Origin: Camelus bactrianus
Lineage: Eukaryota; Chordata; Mammalia; Artiodactyla; Camelidae
NCBI RefSeq assembly: GCF_048773025.1
Contig: NC_133545.1
Span: forward strand, 64,005,001 to 64,069,000
DNA length: 64,000 bases
Direction: 5' to 3'
The notes under the pieces were generated by a model. The model saw only the letters and a program-made list of their open reading frames with translations, made no database searches and had not been told where the DNA came from. Each line of letters starts with the position of its first letter. The stretch's first letter is position 1. The position numbers and the translations under genes were made by a program. Shown here piece after piece: positions 46,680-59,309 of this stretch.

Positions 46680-47458
46680 GCATTATTTTTTTAACAGCCT
46701 ACTTGAGGTATATTGATATACAATAAAATGTGCATATTTAAATTTACAGTTTGACGAGTTTTAACATATATCTGTGAAACTATTGCCACAGTCAAGACAA
46801 TGAAAATATTCACCATCTCAAAAAAAAAAAAAAAAATTCACCATCTCAGTTGTGTCTTTTTGTAATCTCTCCTTTCACCCCATCCACCCTTCTCTTCCCT
46901 ATCTTCAGGCAACTACTGATCTGATTTCTGTCACGTTTGCATTTTATAGAATTTTTTATTTGACTTTTTTCACACAGAGATTTTTACAGGTTGTATGTAT
47001 CAAAAATTTCTTCCTATGTATATTTGAGTAATATTCCATTGTATGGCTATACCATAATTGTTTATCTATTCTCCTGTTGATGGACATTTGGGCTTCTGGT
47101 CAGGAGTTATTACAAATAAGGCTGCTATATACATTCATGTAAAAGTCTTGGTATGGACATATGTATTCATTTTTCTTATGTAAGCAACTAGGTATGGAAT
47201 GGCTGGGTGGTATGGTAAGAGCATTTAAGTTTTTAAGAAGTTGTTAAATAATTTTCCAAAGTGTTTACACTACTTAACATTTTTTACAGCACTGTATTAA
47301 AATTATAGTTTCTGTACATGCTCACCAACAATTGGTATGGTAAATATTTATAATTTTAGCCATTCTAGTGAGTGTGTAGTGGTATCTCATTTTGACTTTA
47401 ATTTGCATTTGCCTAATGACTAATGATGGCAAACACGTTTTCATATGCTTATCTGAAG
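46680..47458 (-). mobile_element. L1 3' part, old
   Basis: Reverse L1 order: acttgaggtatattgatata, tttgacgagttttaacatat, gtaatattccattgtatggc, aaataaggctgctatataca, ggtatggaatggctgggtgg, cattctagtgagtgtgtagt and tttgcatttgcctaatgac. It carries the poly(A)-only insertion at 46821-46836. Confidence 0.85.
46821..46836 (+). mobile_element. Poly(A)-only insertion with target duplication
   Basis: Sixteen A residues are bracketed by a perfect 13-bp direct repeat attcaccatctca at 46808-46820 and 46837-46849. The uninterrupted L1 sequence would contain this 13-mer once. This is the structure expected if reverse transcription stopped inside the poly(A) tail. Confidence 0.75.
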
Positions 47459-47477
47459 GGGCTCTATTTTTCACTAC

Positions 47478-47520
47478 ACCAAGACAATAGGAATAAAGTA
47501 GAACTGTCCTGAGCAAACTG
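47478..47520 (+). mobile_element. Short DNA-transposon-like fragment
   Basis: gtcctgagcaaactgggaca, catatgatgaccctaac matches the end of a common mammalian repeat reading 'ggtgaccatatgtcccagtttgcc' on the other strand. Unnamed; another fragment is at 33765-33885. Confidence 0.4.
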
Positions 47521-47549
47521 GGACATATGATGACCCTAACAAAGAATAA

Positions 47550-49312
47550 TGAAAGGCTGAAACATCCTTGCATCCCTGGAATAAATACCGATTGAACATA
47601 GTGTAGGTGAGAACCACACCAACAAAATGAAGGTAAAAATCACGTGATCATCTCGATAGATGCAAAAAAAGCATTTGACAAAATTCAATACCCATTTGTG
47701 ATAAAAACTCTCAACAAACTGGGTATAGAGGAAATGCACCTCAACATAACAAAGGCCATATATGACAAGTTTATAGCTGAAATGCTCAATGGTGAAAAAT
47801 CGAAAGCTTTCCCAGTAAGATCAGAAATAAAACAAGGATGCCCACTCTAGCCACCTTTTTTCAACATAGCAATAGAAGTCCTAGCCAGAGCAATTAGTCA
47901 GGAAAAAGAAATTAAAGTCATCCAAATCAGAAAGAGGTAAAACTGTTTCTATTTGCGGATGACAGTGTTATGTAAAGAGAACCATATATACTCCAGCAAA
48001 AACTGTTAGAACTAATAAATGAGTTCAGTACAGTTGCAGGATACAAAACCAATATACAAAAATCAGTTGCATTTTTTTTATCTTAATAACAAACTATCAG
48101 AAAGAGAAATTAAGAAAACAATCCTATTTACAATTGCATCAAAAAAAATAATAAAATAACTAGGAATACATTTAACAAAGGAAGTGAAAGACTTATACAC
48201 TGAAAACTATAAGACACTGATGAAAGAAATTGAATACGACACAAATTAGTGGAAAGATATTTTGTGCTCATTGATTGGAAGAATTAACATTATTAAAATC
48301 TCCATATGACCTAAAACAATCTACAGATTCAATGTAATCCCTGTCAAAATTCCAACGGCATACAACTCAATAACATAAAAAACAAAACAAAGCAATTCAA
48401 AAGTGGCCAGAGGAACTGAATAGACATTTTTCCTAAGAAGACATACAGATGGCTAAAAGATACATGGAAAGGTGCTCAACATCATTAATCATCGGGGGAT
48501 ATAAATTAAAACCACAATAAGATGTCACCTGATACTGTTGAAATGGTTATTATCGAAAAGACAAGAAATAACAAGTGTTGATGAGGACATGGAGAAAAGG
48601 GAACATTTTTGTGCTGTTGGTGGAAATGCAAATTGGTGCAGCCACTATGGTAAACAGATGGGAGGTTCCTCAAACATTAGAAATAGAATTACCATATGAT
48701 CTAGCAATTCCACTTCTTGATATTTATTTGAAGAAAATGAAATCACTATTTCCAAAAGACATCTGCACCCCCATGTTCATTGCAGTGTTATTTACAATAG
48801 CCAAGACATGGAAGAACCTAAGTGTCCATCGACAGATGAATGAAGAAAGAAAATGTGGTAATATATATATACAGTGGGATGCTATTTAGCATTAAAAAGA
48901 AGGAAATCCTGCATTTGTGACAACGTAGATATCACTGAGGGCTAAATTATGCTAAGTAAAATAAGTCAGACAGGAAAGGACAAATGTATAATCTCACTTA
49001 TATGTGGAATAGTCTGAAAAAAACAAACTGATAAATACAGAGAACAGATTGGTATTTGACAGATTTGGTGGATGAAACGGGTGAAGGCAGTCAAAAGGTA
49101 CAAACTTCTAGTTGTAAAATGAACAAGTTCTGGGGATGTAATATACAGCATGGTGGCTTTAATTCACAATACTACACTGTGTATTCAGAAGTTGCTAAGA
49201 GGGTAGATCTTAAAAGTTCTCATCACAGGAAAAAAAATTTTTAACTATGTGAATTGATGGAGGTGTTACCCAATGCTATGGTGGTAATCATTTTGCTATA
49301 TATATGTGTATG

Positions 49313-49351
<39 letters not shown>

Positions 49352-49475
49352 GTGTGTATATGTATATGTATATATGTATGTTTATATATGTATATATATA
49401 TACTTGTTTTATATATATAATTTTGTCGAATACCTATAACAATGTTATATGTTAATTATCTCTCAATAAAACTGG
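47550..49475 (+). mobile_element. L1 remnant: ORF2 reverse transcriptase to 3' end
   Basis: The translated relic at 47644-47850 shows reverse transcriptase motifs ([16 protein letters not shown]), followed by an F-ADD-like tttgcggatgacagtg near 47952. After a deletion it resumes with caaaagtggccagaggaact (48399), then tggtggaaatgcaaattgg, caattccacttcttgatat, aatatatatatacagtggga and a typical L1MA/MB 3'UTR (acttctagttgtaaaatgaa, ggtagatcttaaaagttctc, atgttatatgttaattatct, caataaaact). Several frame breaks; not active. Confidence 0.9.
49298..49415 (+). repeat. (TG)n/(TA)n microsatellite in L1 3'UTR
   Basis: A perfect tg run at about 49318-49342 within tatatg/tatgta repeats. The 61-residue Tyr/Val/Cys frame here is an artefact. 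Confidence 0.9.
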
Positions 49476-50769
49476 GGGAAAAGAAGAATGAAGGAGATGA
49501 AGGGAAAGGGATATGGGGAAAGAAGATTAAAAACCTTTCATTCAGTTATAATTCGTAATAATGTTCTGTTAACATAAAGTTATGTAAAATTTTATTCTTG
49601 TTATTATGTAAACTAATAATAATAATTCAAGCTGATTCAAGTTGTTTTTTCTCAAAGGAAAAATATGGTAAAAGTTATACTCTTGATTAAGGAATCTGTG
49701 GTTTAAAATTTTTATAAAAGTTAGCAAAATGTTATGTTTAAAATTTACATATATACACAAGTATATAGTATATGTTGTGTAGATTACAACACTTTTAGAA
49801 CTATATACAAAATAGTACCATATAGTAACCATCTTGCAACACTGTATTTAATATGGCTCAGTTTCATAGAACATTATAAATGGTTCTTCCTCCTAAAGCA
49901 GTTCTAGTCTTTCTTTTTCCTTTAGTGCAACAAATCAGAAGGTGTAAGATTATAGAATGCTGAGGGCTCTTTTGGAGAAAGTTTCCCAGTCACCTTTGAG
50001 ATAACTGGAGAGAATGAAAGACACTTGATTATGAGTTTTGAACTATGGATGCTTTGTTGTTCTGTCCTTTTTGTATAATAAAAAAAATTTGACAATTGCT
50101 GATGTTTATGTAAATGCCACTGATTTTTTTTCCTGTTGTAATGATTTTTTCAAACAAAATAATCGATGTCTATAGGCTAGAGCACCAAGTTTATGCAAGA
50201 GGACATGAAAATATCCTATTAGCTAGAATCTGTTTCTACAGCAAATAATGTCCAGGGGTATTATGCCATATTTTTAAATGCAGTGTTGTTTTTGAAATTA
50301 TTCTGAACAACCTATAATGCTTTGTACAGAGTAGGGTCTCAAATGTTGTTAGTTAGAATTAAACATTGGATTTAAAACTATTCCTAAAAATGGAAACTGA
50401 TTCCCTAAGGTTTTAGTATTTGATTTCCAGATGACTGGAGGACTGCCTTTAGTATAATCTTATGTGCTTTGAGATTTTCACAGTGATGAACAAAGTAAGC
50501 ATTTGAGCTGAAAATCAGTTGAAGTGTTTGAACTGAATAAAAGTAATAAAAAGCATATCTATCCTTAACTTTAAAACCAAGCATGGATTTTTCTGGTTTA
50601 CTGTTGCACAACTGAAAAAGCACTTTCCTCCAGAACTGTTTAGTTTCACTGACAGAGATGTCTTTTCTAGCACAATAACCTTTTTCTTGCATGACTTTAG
50701 AGAAATTTAAAGAAAATTTTTGAGCTGTTATCTTACAGAGAAGCAGCTTTTTAGGAGACAAAAGCTGTG
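49476..50769. other. AT-rich DNA, no gene recognised
   Basis: The 137-residue minus frame at 50405-50818 has no signal peptide, domain or splice context that I recognise; it is one of the longer unexplained frames outside repeats. Confidence 0.4.
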
Positions 50770-50955
50770 TCTTTCCAAGCCTACCACCACATCTTAAGCC
50801 CTTTATGATCTTGGACAATTCATTTCGCTGTAGCTGGCTTGTTCTCTAAATTTCTTATCCATAAAATGGAGGCGCTAATACCCATCTAACTCAAGAGATC
50901 CATTTAGAAAATGAGCAAAGCACCATTTTCTAGAATCAGTTTGTCAAGGTCACAA
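50770..50955 (+). mobile_element. MIR fragment
   Basis: atgatcttggacaattcatt, ttatccataaaatggaggcg and ctaatacccatctaactcaa match the MIR core order. Confidence 0.55.
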
Positions 50956-53829
50956 ACAACGTAGAGTCAGAGCTGAAAACTGGACTAGGTCTCCTAAATT
51001 TAAAACTTGATCTCCTCTTCCAAGCACTCAATTTCATGAGGTAAGACATAAAGAAGCCTGGATAATTAGTATAAAATTTCAGTTAGCAGCTTGTATTAAA
51101 TTGATCATTTTTGATCCCTCTCCAGAATGCAGCTTCCTAAAGTGAAAACCACTCAAAGTTCTGGTTAGAATAGAAACTCTCTCTGAATCTAGGCTCCTTT
51201 CCTCTTTTCCAAATTTACTTTGCTTCCTCTGTCCAAAGCTGACATTTCCTGGAGCCATCTAGATTCAGCAATATCTATCCCACTCAAGAGTTTTTAGAAA
51301 CTCAACAAAGCTGTCTCCACAGTAAGAATCAAATGGGATGGTACAAGGTGGAGAGTAAGGGTTTTAGCCAGACTTTTGCCAGATGAGTGGAAGAGCCTTA
51401 GGGAGAATTAATCAGACTCAGTTTTAATTTATATGCTGTTTACTTCAAATCTCAATACGGACATAATGAACTCAGAAGCACAAATGAAAATCATATAAAA
51501 CCTCAGTGCTTCATGGGCTGCCAGTACTTCCAAATGTTTGCATTCTTTCAAAGCAGTCACCATAGAAAATTCAACATTTTTTTTCAACAGCTGCTAAAAA
51601 CATTTTGGATTTTTCTTTTTAAATTGCTAGCCTATCATAGTCAGCTTGGGTCCCTCCTTTTTCTCCCTGCTTTTTCATTTTTCCTCTCCCATACACACAG
51701 CAAGTTCTTTTTAGCCTATCCCTGATAATCCAAAAATGGATTATCTGAAACCATCAGTTACCTGTTCATCACATATGGCTCCAAATGCCTTTCTGCTATT
51801 TCAAAAACAAATTCTTTGTTTCCATCTCTCAATCATCCTTTAAAAATGATGACCTGCCACCATGCAAGATTTTAAATGTTTCACAGGTGTTTAAGACATT
51901 TCAAAGGAAGAGATCCAAAGACATTTTGAGTAACATCAGTAGCACTGAAATAAGTGGATAATTTCAAATAGTGAATATTCTCAAGGGAGTAAATTAATTT
52001 TTGTACTTAATTTTAGTGTTTGTTAAAAGATGAATCAGATTAAGTTATATCTCTACTTTATATGTGTACACATACATGCTATGTGTGTGTGTACATAATC
52101 TTGAAATTTCTTGCGTATTTTTTAGAGGAAAGTTGAATTGAAAGACAGAAACAGAAGAAAAATCAGCATGTAAAATGCTATAGAAAGAAACACCTGCTGG
52201 GAAAACATAAATGTAAAAAGATCTGACAGGCTTCCTTCATAATTTTACCCAGTAAAGCAGTAATATTTAGGAATAAAAATATTGTGGAAAAGCAATAACA
52301 TTTCAGTATTTTAGCACATTTAAAGGCTCTGGCTCCATAGTTAACATGTCAGGAATCTAAAAACCTAAAAGAACACCTTTTGTTTTTCCAATAATCAATT
52401 TCAATATGCATTTTATTCCATTATCTTACTGTTCTGTTTTAATTAGTGAACTTTAAGGAATAAATTTTAACTTTATAGACCTAAATTTTATGTCTTATTG
52501 AGATACTTGTAAAGATCGTATTTACATTTTATATAGATGTTTCATTTTGTTACATACTACTGAAAATTCAGTAATCATAAATGCACAACCTTTTACTCCT
52601 GAAGCACACACACAGGGTATCTTTAATAATTCAAAGAGCTTTCTATAATGAAGTCATACTGGTGAACTCAATAGGAAAATTCTAATACTATTAAACATAA
52701 CTTAAATAATCCACTGGAGAAACCAGGCATAATAGAGCAAGAAAAATAAATTCTAAGTGCTCAAAATATTTTGCTTTTTCTTATACCAATGCATATTTCT
52801 TAAATCATAATGACAATTTTCCTCTCTTTTGTTGGAGTACATGACAGCTATTCATATACTGGAGCAGATGCAAAAGATAAATGCTTTCCTATTAAAGTCA
52901 AGAATGTCAGCATTCTTTGTGCAGTGATGGGCAGACCTCCATCATGTTTGCATAAGATATCTCCTGGGAAAGCTATCACCAGACCATTACTACACTATCG
53001 ACTTACTCTCATCTCAAATTATTATTCTTCAAAGACAGCCAGCTGAATTGCACTTTACTTTTTTAGACTCCCCGATAGGTGATGAAAAGAAAATGTCAAA
53101 CAGAGCAGAGAACAAAGTTATTTATAATTTCACTTAACAGCAAACAATTCCAAAATTACTGATCCTTTAAATATAGCATTGTGCATTTTGCAATTACAAT
53201 ATATTGATAATTATTCAATTTGACTATATAAAATAAATGATTGAGAAAAAATGATTTCAAAAAGTCAGTAACTGATTTTTCTAAATACAGAATTATTGTG
53301 GATTCTGAAATGAATTAGTTAGGGCCAGTAATAAAGAAATTAATAGAAAGATTCTATTAAAATTACAATAAAATAAATTAACTATAGTGTAATATTTTAT
53401 TATTTCCTTTAGTATTTGTTTATCAATTTCAGAAGACTGTAAATCAAGAGCCATACTCAGGTTATATAATTCAAAGATGATTTTTTTTTTCATAATTTAG
53501 TGATGGTGACATGACATTCTACAGAAGACAACAGTCTATACTGAATTGTTTTAATGAAGAGCTAAATTGGAGTTTATTTTGGTGAAAGGAGAAAAAAAAT
53601 GAAACTCCCCGAAAACATTAATTAACGAGATTTTGAAAGATTTGTGCAAATGGCCATATGTATTAACACAAAATGAATATATTTAATGTATTTTTGATAT
53701 TCAGAAAGTTAGCATGCTTTTGAGATATGAATCTCTTCAATTAAAAAAGATATATTTAAACCCAGAAATAGTAATATTATAAATAGTAAATATATGTTAT
53801 ATACATGTTATGTTATATAAGCATATGTG
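50956..53829. other. Long repeat-poor AT-rich stretch
   Basis: About 2.9 kb with no transposon I can name, no coding frame above 78 residues and no RNA gene. A candidate region for conserved noncoding sequence, by absence only. Confidence 0.4.
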
Positions 53830-54385
53830 TGTGTATATATATAAATAAAACAATGGAATATTATTCAGTCATGAGAAAGAAGGAGCACCTGCCATTTGTG
53901 ACAACATGGATGAACTTGGAAGATAATACGCTACATAAAATAAGCCAGACAGAGAAAAACAAATACTATATTGTATTATATCACTTATATGTGGGATCTA
54001 AGAAAAAGAAAAAGTCAAACTCATAGAAACAGAGTAGAATGGTGGCTACTAGAGGCTATAGGTGAGAGAAGTGGTCAAAGGATACAAGCCTTCAGTCATA
54101 AGATGAACAAATTCTGGGTATATAATGTGTAGTATGGTGACTGTATTAATAATATTGTATTTTATACTTGAAATTTACTGAGAGAGTAGTCTTAAGCATT
54201 CCCATCACACACACACATACATGCACACGCACACACACACACAAAGGTAACTATGTGATGGATGTATTAATTAACCTGATTACGGTAATCATTTCACAAT
54301 ATATATGCATATCAATCATCATGCTGTACTCTTTATTATATGTAATTTTGTTTGTCAATTATACCTCAATAAAGTTGTGGGGGGA
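53830..54385 (+). mobile_element. L1 3' end (L1MA/MB type)
   Basis: aatggaatattattcagtca, gacaacatggatgaacttgg, aataagccagacagagaaaa, atggtggctactagaggcta, taagatgaacaaattctggg and gtcaattatacctcaataaa are successive L1 3' end words. A (CA)n run at about 54207-54243 has expanded inside it. Confidence 0.9.
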
Positions 54386-56089
54386 GGGAATAAAGTAAAG
54401 ACAAACTCCAGGAAACAAGTTAAAGGTGAAAGAAAGAGACAGACAGGAGCAAGCCTCAGTTACTACTTATGGGGAAAAAGACAGGAAGTTCTTGAATTTT
54501 GGTAGAACAAAAGAGATTACTTATTTCTGCACTGTGGTTTCAGTTCTCTAACCAAAGTCAAAATTTCTGCCCAGCATAGAAATCAATTTTTGATCTGTGC
54601 AAGGTCTGTCTTGCTGGAATTACAGACACCTCAACTTAGACAAATTCGTTTTTTCCTAGCTCAAGTTTTTGCACCCTATTTCTGGCTTAAGGGAACACTG
54701 CTAAATATATACAGAATCGAGTTTTATTCACCCCATTATGATAATGGATCATCTTCTCCACAATTTTTGATATAACATCCCCCCACCCCTAGTTCAACTG
54801 GAGCCGTATTAGTTTTATATCAAAGTTACTGCAAGTAGAACAATATCAAATACAAGTTTACACCTTCTTTTTCCAAATTTTGCCTAACAGGTATAAGTAA
54901 AAAAAAAAATTTGGTGAAACATACTTATTAATAAAGGCACCAGAACCTTACTGAATTTTGATGAAAAAATTATTTGGTATTGAAACAAGCCTGGCATAGT
55001 TTTGTTCTATTAAAAAAATCCTCAAGTATTTTGTTTAAATTAATAGGAGTCTTTACCTCTTTTATTTGAAATACTACAGCATTAAAAATATATTATCATT
55101 GATATATATTTCATCAATATAGGTTCTAATAATATCAATCATTACCTAAAATTTACTACTGCAGGGAAGATTTTGAGTAGTGGAGCATTTTTGTAGTAAT
55201 ACATGTAAACGAGATTAGAATTAGAGTATTTATTGTCTGGTAACACTGATGAGAAAATAGCACTGTCAGACATAATCATAGGATGCAGCCTCTAATCCTC
55301 ATGCCATAAATACATTTATATGTCAGGTGCTTGAGCATTCTATATTTACACCACTTCACCTTCAGCGGGAAGCATATTAAGGTAGTAAAACTAGCTAGGA
55401 AGGAGATTATTCAAAAGTTTTAAAAAATCTTTTAAACTAACCATAAAATCTTATTTCAAGAGCTCTTACAACCCTGATAGTTGCAAATTACTGCACAAGG
55501 CATAATGTGAAAGTAATGAAATACTCTACCAAAATGTTCAATAGAATTTAAAATTTTGACTTAAGGGAATTTGGAAGTTCAAGCATTCTCAAAGAGGCTG
55601 TAAGGATGATTAAAATCTTGAAGGAAGCCTGAAAGAAAAAGGACACAGTCATTACTGGAAATGTAATACAATGTTAACTCTCAGGTTTCACGTTAGACTA
55701 GAAAGCTTAAGTTCAAGGCCATTACACCAATCTTTATAGAAATGTAATGTTCTCCAACTCATGGTCCTCCCCTTAAAAAGCTGTGCATGGGTAATAATGA
55801 TTATCAACTCAAATTAGTCACACACATCCAGGAAAATTGGAAATGAAAAGCTTCTTCAATTACCCAAACCAACATAAATGATTTATTTCCTTCTTCTGAC
55901 ATGAAAGGAAAGGAGTTGAATGTTCACGAAGGTTAGCATTTACCCACCCTGCACTAAGGTCAGAGAGCACACTCAGCACAAATATTCCCAGAAAAGGTTC
56001 AACTTGGCAGAAAAGAAACCATCTATTCCAAAAGGTCACCATGTCAGCTCGACTTTTCGTCTGCTGTGAGAAAAATCCTGTCCAAGTCC
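54386..56089. other. AT-rich DNA, nothing recognised
   Basis: No nameable repeat, RNA gene or credible frame across 1.7 kb. Confidence 0.4.
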
Positions 56090-57093
56090 ATTACTGTAAG
56101 GCAGCAGCTGTTCTGTAGAACGATAGCCTCCACGAGAGAACAGTTTCTCATATGCTCCAGTGACCCTCCTCCACTTCACAGACTATTTCTTGTCTCCTCT
56201 GACACCATTCTTCCTCACAACCCTATAATTTTGCTCTTCCATCTCAAATGCCTACTCCCAAACATTTCTCCACATTTTACATAGTCGTAAGCCCAGCTGA
56301 AAATCCAACCCTCTGAGTCAAGTCTAGTGGAGCCCAAAATGCCTTTGATGAACTATAAACCCTTACACATCGTCTACTCCCTGCCTATGTCTCCAGCTCA
56401 ATCCTGGCTCACTTCACACGCTGAACTTCAGCTTCCCCAACACCTGAAGCTCTGGCTCTCCCAGGAGCCTCTATCTGGTATGTTCCTTCCCTCAACTCTG
56501 TTCCTGGCTTACTTCTTACTATATTTTGATCTTTGCTTACACCGCACTCCCTCAACACCTTTCCTATTTATCTCAAGTACATTCCCCACCTTTATTTGCC
56601 CTAGTTTCTTTCTTCCCAGCAGTGTTAGAATTTTTTTTTAATTATTTTCCTTTGCTCCTCATTTCTTTTGTATCCACACTGGGATTAGTGTCTTTCCCCC
56701 TCCTTTCCCAGCTTTATTGAGATATAATTGACATATAATATTGTGTAATTTTAAGGTATACAATGTGTTGATTTAATACTTTTATATTGCAAAATGATGA
56801 GCACCCTAGCATTAGCTAACACTTCCATCACCTCACATAATTACCACTTCTTTTTTTGTGGGAAGAACATATCAGATCTACTCTATTAGTAACTTTCAAG
56901 TATGTAGTATGGTATTACTAGCTATAATCATCATGCTGTACATTAGAGCCTCAGAATTTATTCATTTTTTAACTGGAAGTTTGTACCCTTTGACCAACAT
57001 CCCCTGTTTTTCCCAGTATTACCTGTCTTGTTCGCATTGTATCCTCAATGCTTGGCACAAAGCAAATTGCAATAAATGCTAATTCAATCAAAT
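56090..57093 (+). mobile_element. L2 LINE split by an L1
   Basis: Left part: pyrimidine-rich L2 sense sequence (cctatgtctccagctcaatc, ctcactt-rich words, gtatgttccttccctcaact). Right part after the L1: tgtatcctcaatgcttggca, caaagcaaattgcaataaat, the L2 3' end. Frames of 104 and 72 residues are relics or fortuitous. Confidence 0.65.
56708..57015 (-). mobile_element. L1 3' end inserted in L2
   Basis: Plus strand: cagctttattgagatataat, tgacatataatattgtgtaa, gctaacacttccatcacctc, ttactagctataatcatcat and aactggaagtttgtaccctt, the reverse of an L1MA/MB 3'UTR. L2 sequence resumes at once on the right. Confidence 0.85.
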
Positions 57094-57236
57094 CCATCCT
57101 ACTTTGACCTATCTTTTTCTAACTACCTTTGTTCTTATTGGAATCAGAGCATAATGAACTCATCATTTACTCAAGTTTATCATTATTATGCAAGTCAACA
57201 TATAAACCTACTATATGCCAGGAGCTGTAAGGTGCT
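57094..57236. other. Short unannotated spacer
   Basis: Nothing recognised between the L2 3' end and the next MIR. Confidence 0.4.
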
Positions 57237-57450
57237 GCCACAATGGCTATCCTTTACTGAGTACTTATTACATTCAAGGCACAGTTACAGTACTTTACCA
57301 ATGTTATCCCATTGTATCACCACAACCATGTAAACGAGCAACTACTTTTATTCCCTTTTTAAAGACGAGGAAGCTGAGATATAGAGAGGTTAATATTATG
57401 TGCTCCAGATATCACAAATAGTAAGTGACAGAGCTCAGATTCCGCACTCT
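57237..57450 (-). mobile_element. MIR SINE
   Basis: Nearly complete reverse MIR: tttactgagtacttattaca, ttcaaggcacagttacagta, atgttatcccattgtatcac, aaagacgaggaagctgagat, atagagaggttaatattatg and agtaagtgacagagctcaga. Confidence 0.8.
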
Positions 57451-58035
57451 ATTCAATGAAACACAGTTTCTACCTTAAGAAAAGTACCAGGAGAGAGGGG
57501 AAAGGAAAATGAACTGAAAACGCAAAGAGATAACAGTTTCTTAAGGGAGGACAGGAATATTTGATGTGGCGTTTAAGATGCGATTTGGAAAAAAAGGTAG
57601 CATTTTGACAAACAGATATCAGGAATTGGTGCAAAAGGCCCTTCTTAGGGAAAAAAAAAATGATGAGAACAAAAATACAGGGAAAACAGACACTAAGTGT
57701 GCACAGGAAATGGTAATAGCCATGTTATTATATGTTGTTGCATCTCTTGAGCCCAAATAGTGAAAGTCCTTGCCTATATCACTGAGAATTTATCTGTGGC
57801 TAAAGAAGAAATAAAAATGAAATCAAAGTTTTAAAACAGCAATTACTGTGGACCTATTCTCCAAGTTATCAGTTACCTCCCTTGTTCATTAGCTATTTCT
57901 GGTGGCTATTCTCTCAGCAACTGGATTTAAGTTTTCTGATGCCAAGCACCATGTTTTACACGTTCACCGAGGCGTTATAAAAGCTGACTCTTAAAAATGT
58001 CGGTGGACAAGAAGAAAAGTCAGAGGTGATTAGAG
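57451..58035. other. Intergenic DNA, nothing recognised
   Basis: No gene or named repeat. Confidence 0.4.
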
Positions 58036-58195
58036 AGGCACTGCATATAGAAACTACACTACACATCTGTCAATGGTACAGTGATAAAATACTGCCCTTG
58101 CCCTCAAGGAGTTACATTCTGACACAGAGAAGAAATGATTTGTGCAAATTCATATAATACAGTAAATATGTTAGAAGAAATACAAAGCTCTAGAA
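58036..58195 (-). mobile_element. L2 LINE fragment
   Basis: tgcccttgccctcaaggagt, tacattctgacacagagaag is the reversed L2 3' region. Confidence 0.55.
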
Positions 58196-59309
58196 TCCTA
58201 CAAAGCAAAATTATTTTGAAATTAATTCCAATAGGCATTTAAATTATAATGGTGTTTTCCAAAAGTGTTCATGTACAAATTTTTCAAGACCCAGAACAGT
58301 AAATTTCTATGATATTGAGTACTTATAAAAGCTTCTCTGCAATAGTCATTTACATAGAACAGAGCAGAGCCTCATCTAAAACTTCATTAATGTGGTTACC
58401 ATGAATTTTCTTCAGTGAATAATCCAACTCAGCATTTGCTTTTTAAGTTCCCTGCCTGTGGCTTTCTATAATCAAAGTTCTTGACTGGAGGAATTTAAAT
58501 AATTTTTTTTCTCTTTCAGTAAAAAGCAATTACTTTCAACTCTCTTCACATATTCCCACCATACTCCCATTATAACATTTATCTAAGTCCAAAACAACTG
58601 AACACACACACACACACACACCCCCTTAACGCTTGTATTTGGAAAAGGCTGAGTTGAAGGCGTACGGTGATTCTGCCTTATTTATCCTATTGAATGCACA
58701 TAGTTTTTCTTCATTCATTCACTCCAGAGAGCCTGACATTCAGCCTCATTTTACAAGTCCTGGAATTAGAAAGCTGTGCTACAAAATCATGAGGAGTAAT
58801 TGGCCTTTTAAAAAAAAGTGGATGCGTATGATAATCACAGAAACTTAGAGTTTTGACAGATCTTACAAAGCATCTAATCCAGAAAAGGCCAACTTAGATG
58901 CAGTATTCTCCATTCCTGCCGGAGAGGGTAGATATTACTGATGGATCTGTGTCCTTTCCCACCAAAGCTGGGCATTACTCAGATCCCTTCTCTACATGAT
59001 GCTCCAGGCAACCTCTATCCTGTAAGATAAAACATTTATTGTCCAGGACCCTTCTCATAGGATAGAAAATGCACTTTGGAAAGCTATAGTCTATTTTTAG
59101 CTGCCATAGTACCTAATATGCACCAAAGGATTCCTTAGTATCCTGAAACATCCTAATTGTTTAAAGGCATTGCTGCAGTTTACAAAACAGACTACGTGTA
59201 CGAGCAACTTTGCCTGTGCCATGCCTTTGGTGTTCCTGAGCACCCTCATCTTATACCTCAGCACTGCTGGACTCTGGCTTGCTTCCTGAGTCACTCCTCC
59301 ATCTTCTAG
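58196..59309. other. Intergenic DNA with a (CA)n run
   Basis: A (CA)n microsatellite sits at about 58604-58622. No gene or further repeat recognised. Confidence 0.45.

Noticed and set aside
50405-50818. 137-residue minus frame
   Set aside because: AT-rich, Lys/Ser/Leu composition without motifs; no supporting signals for transcription or splicing.
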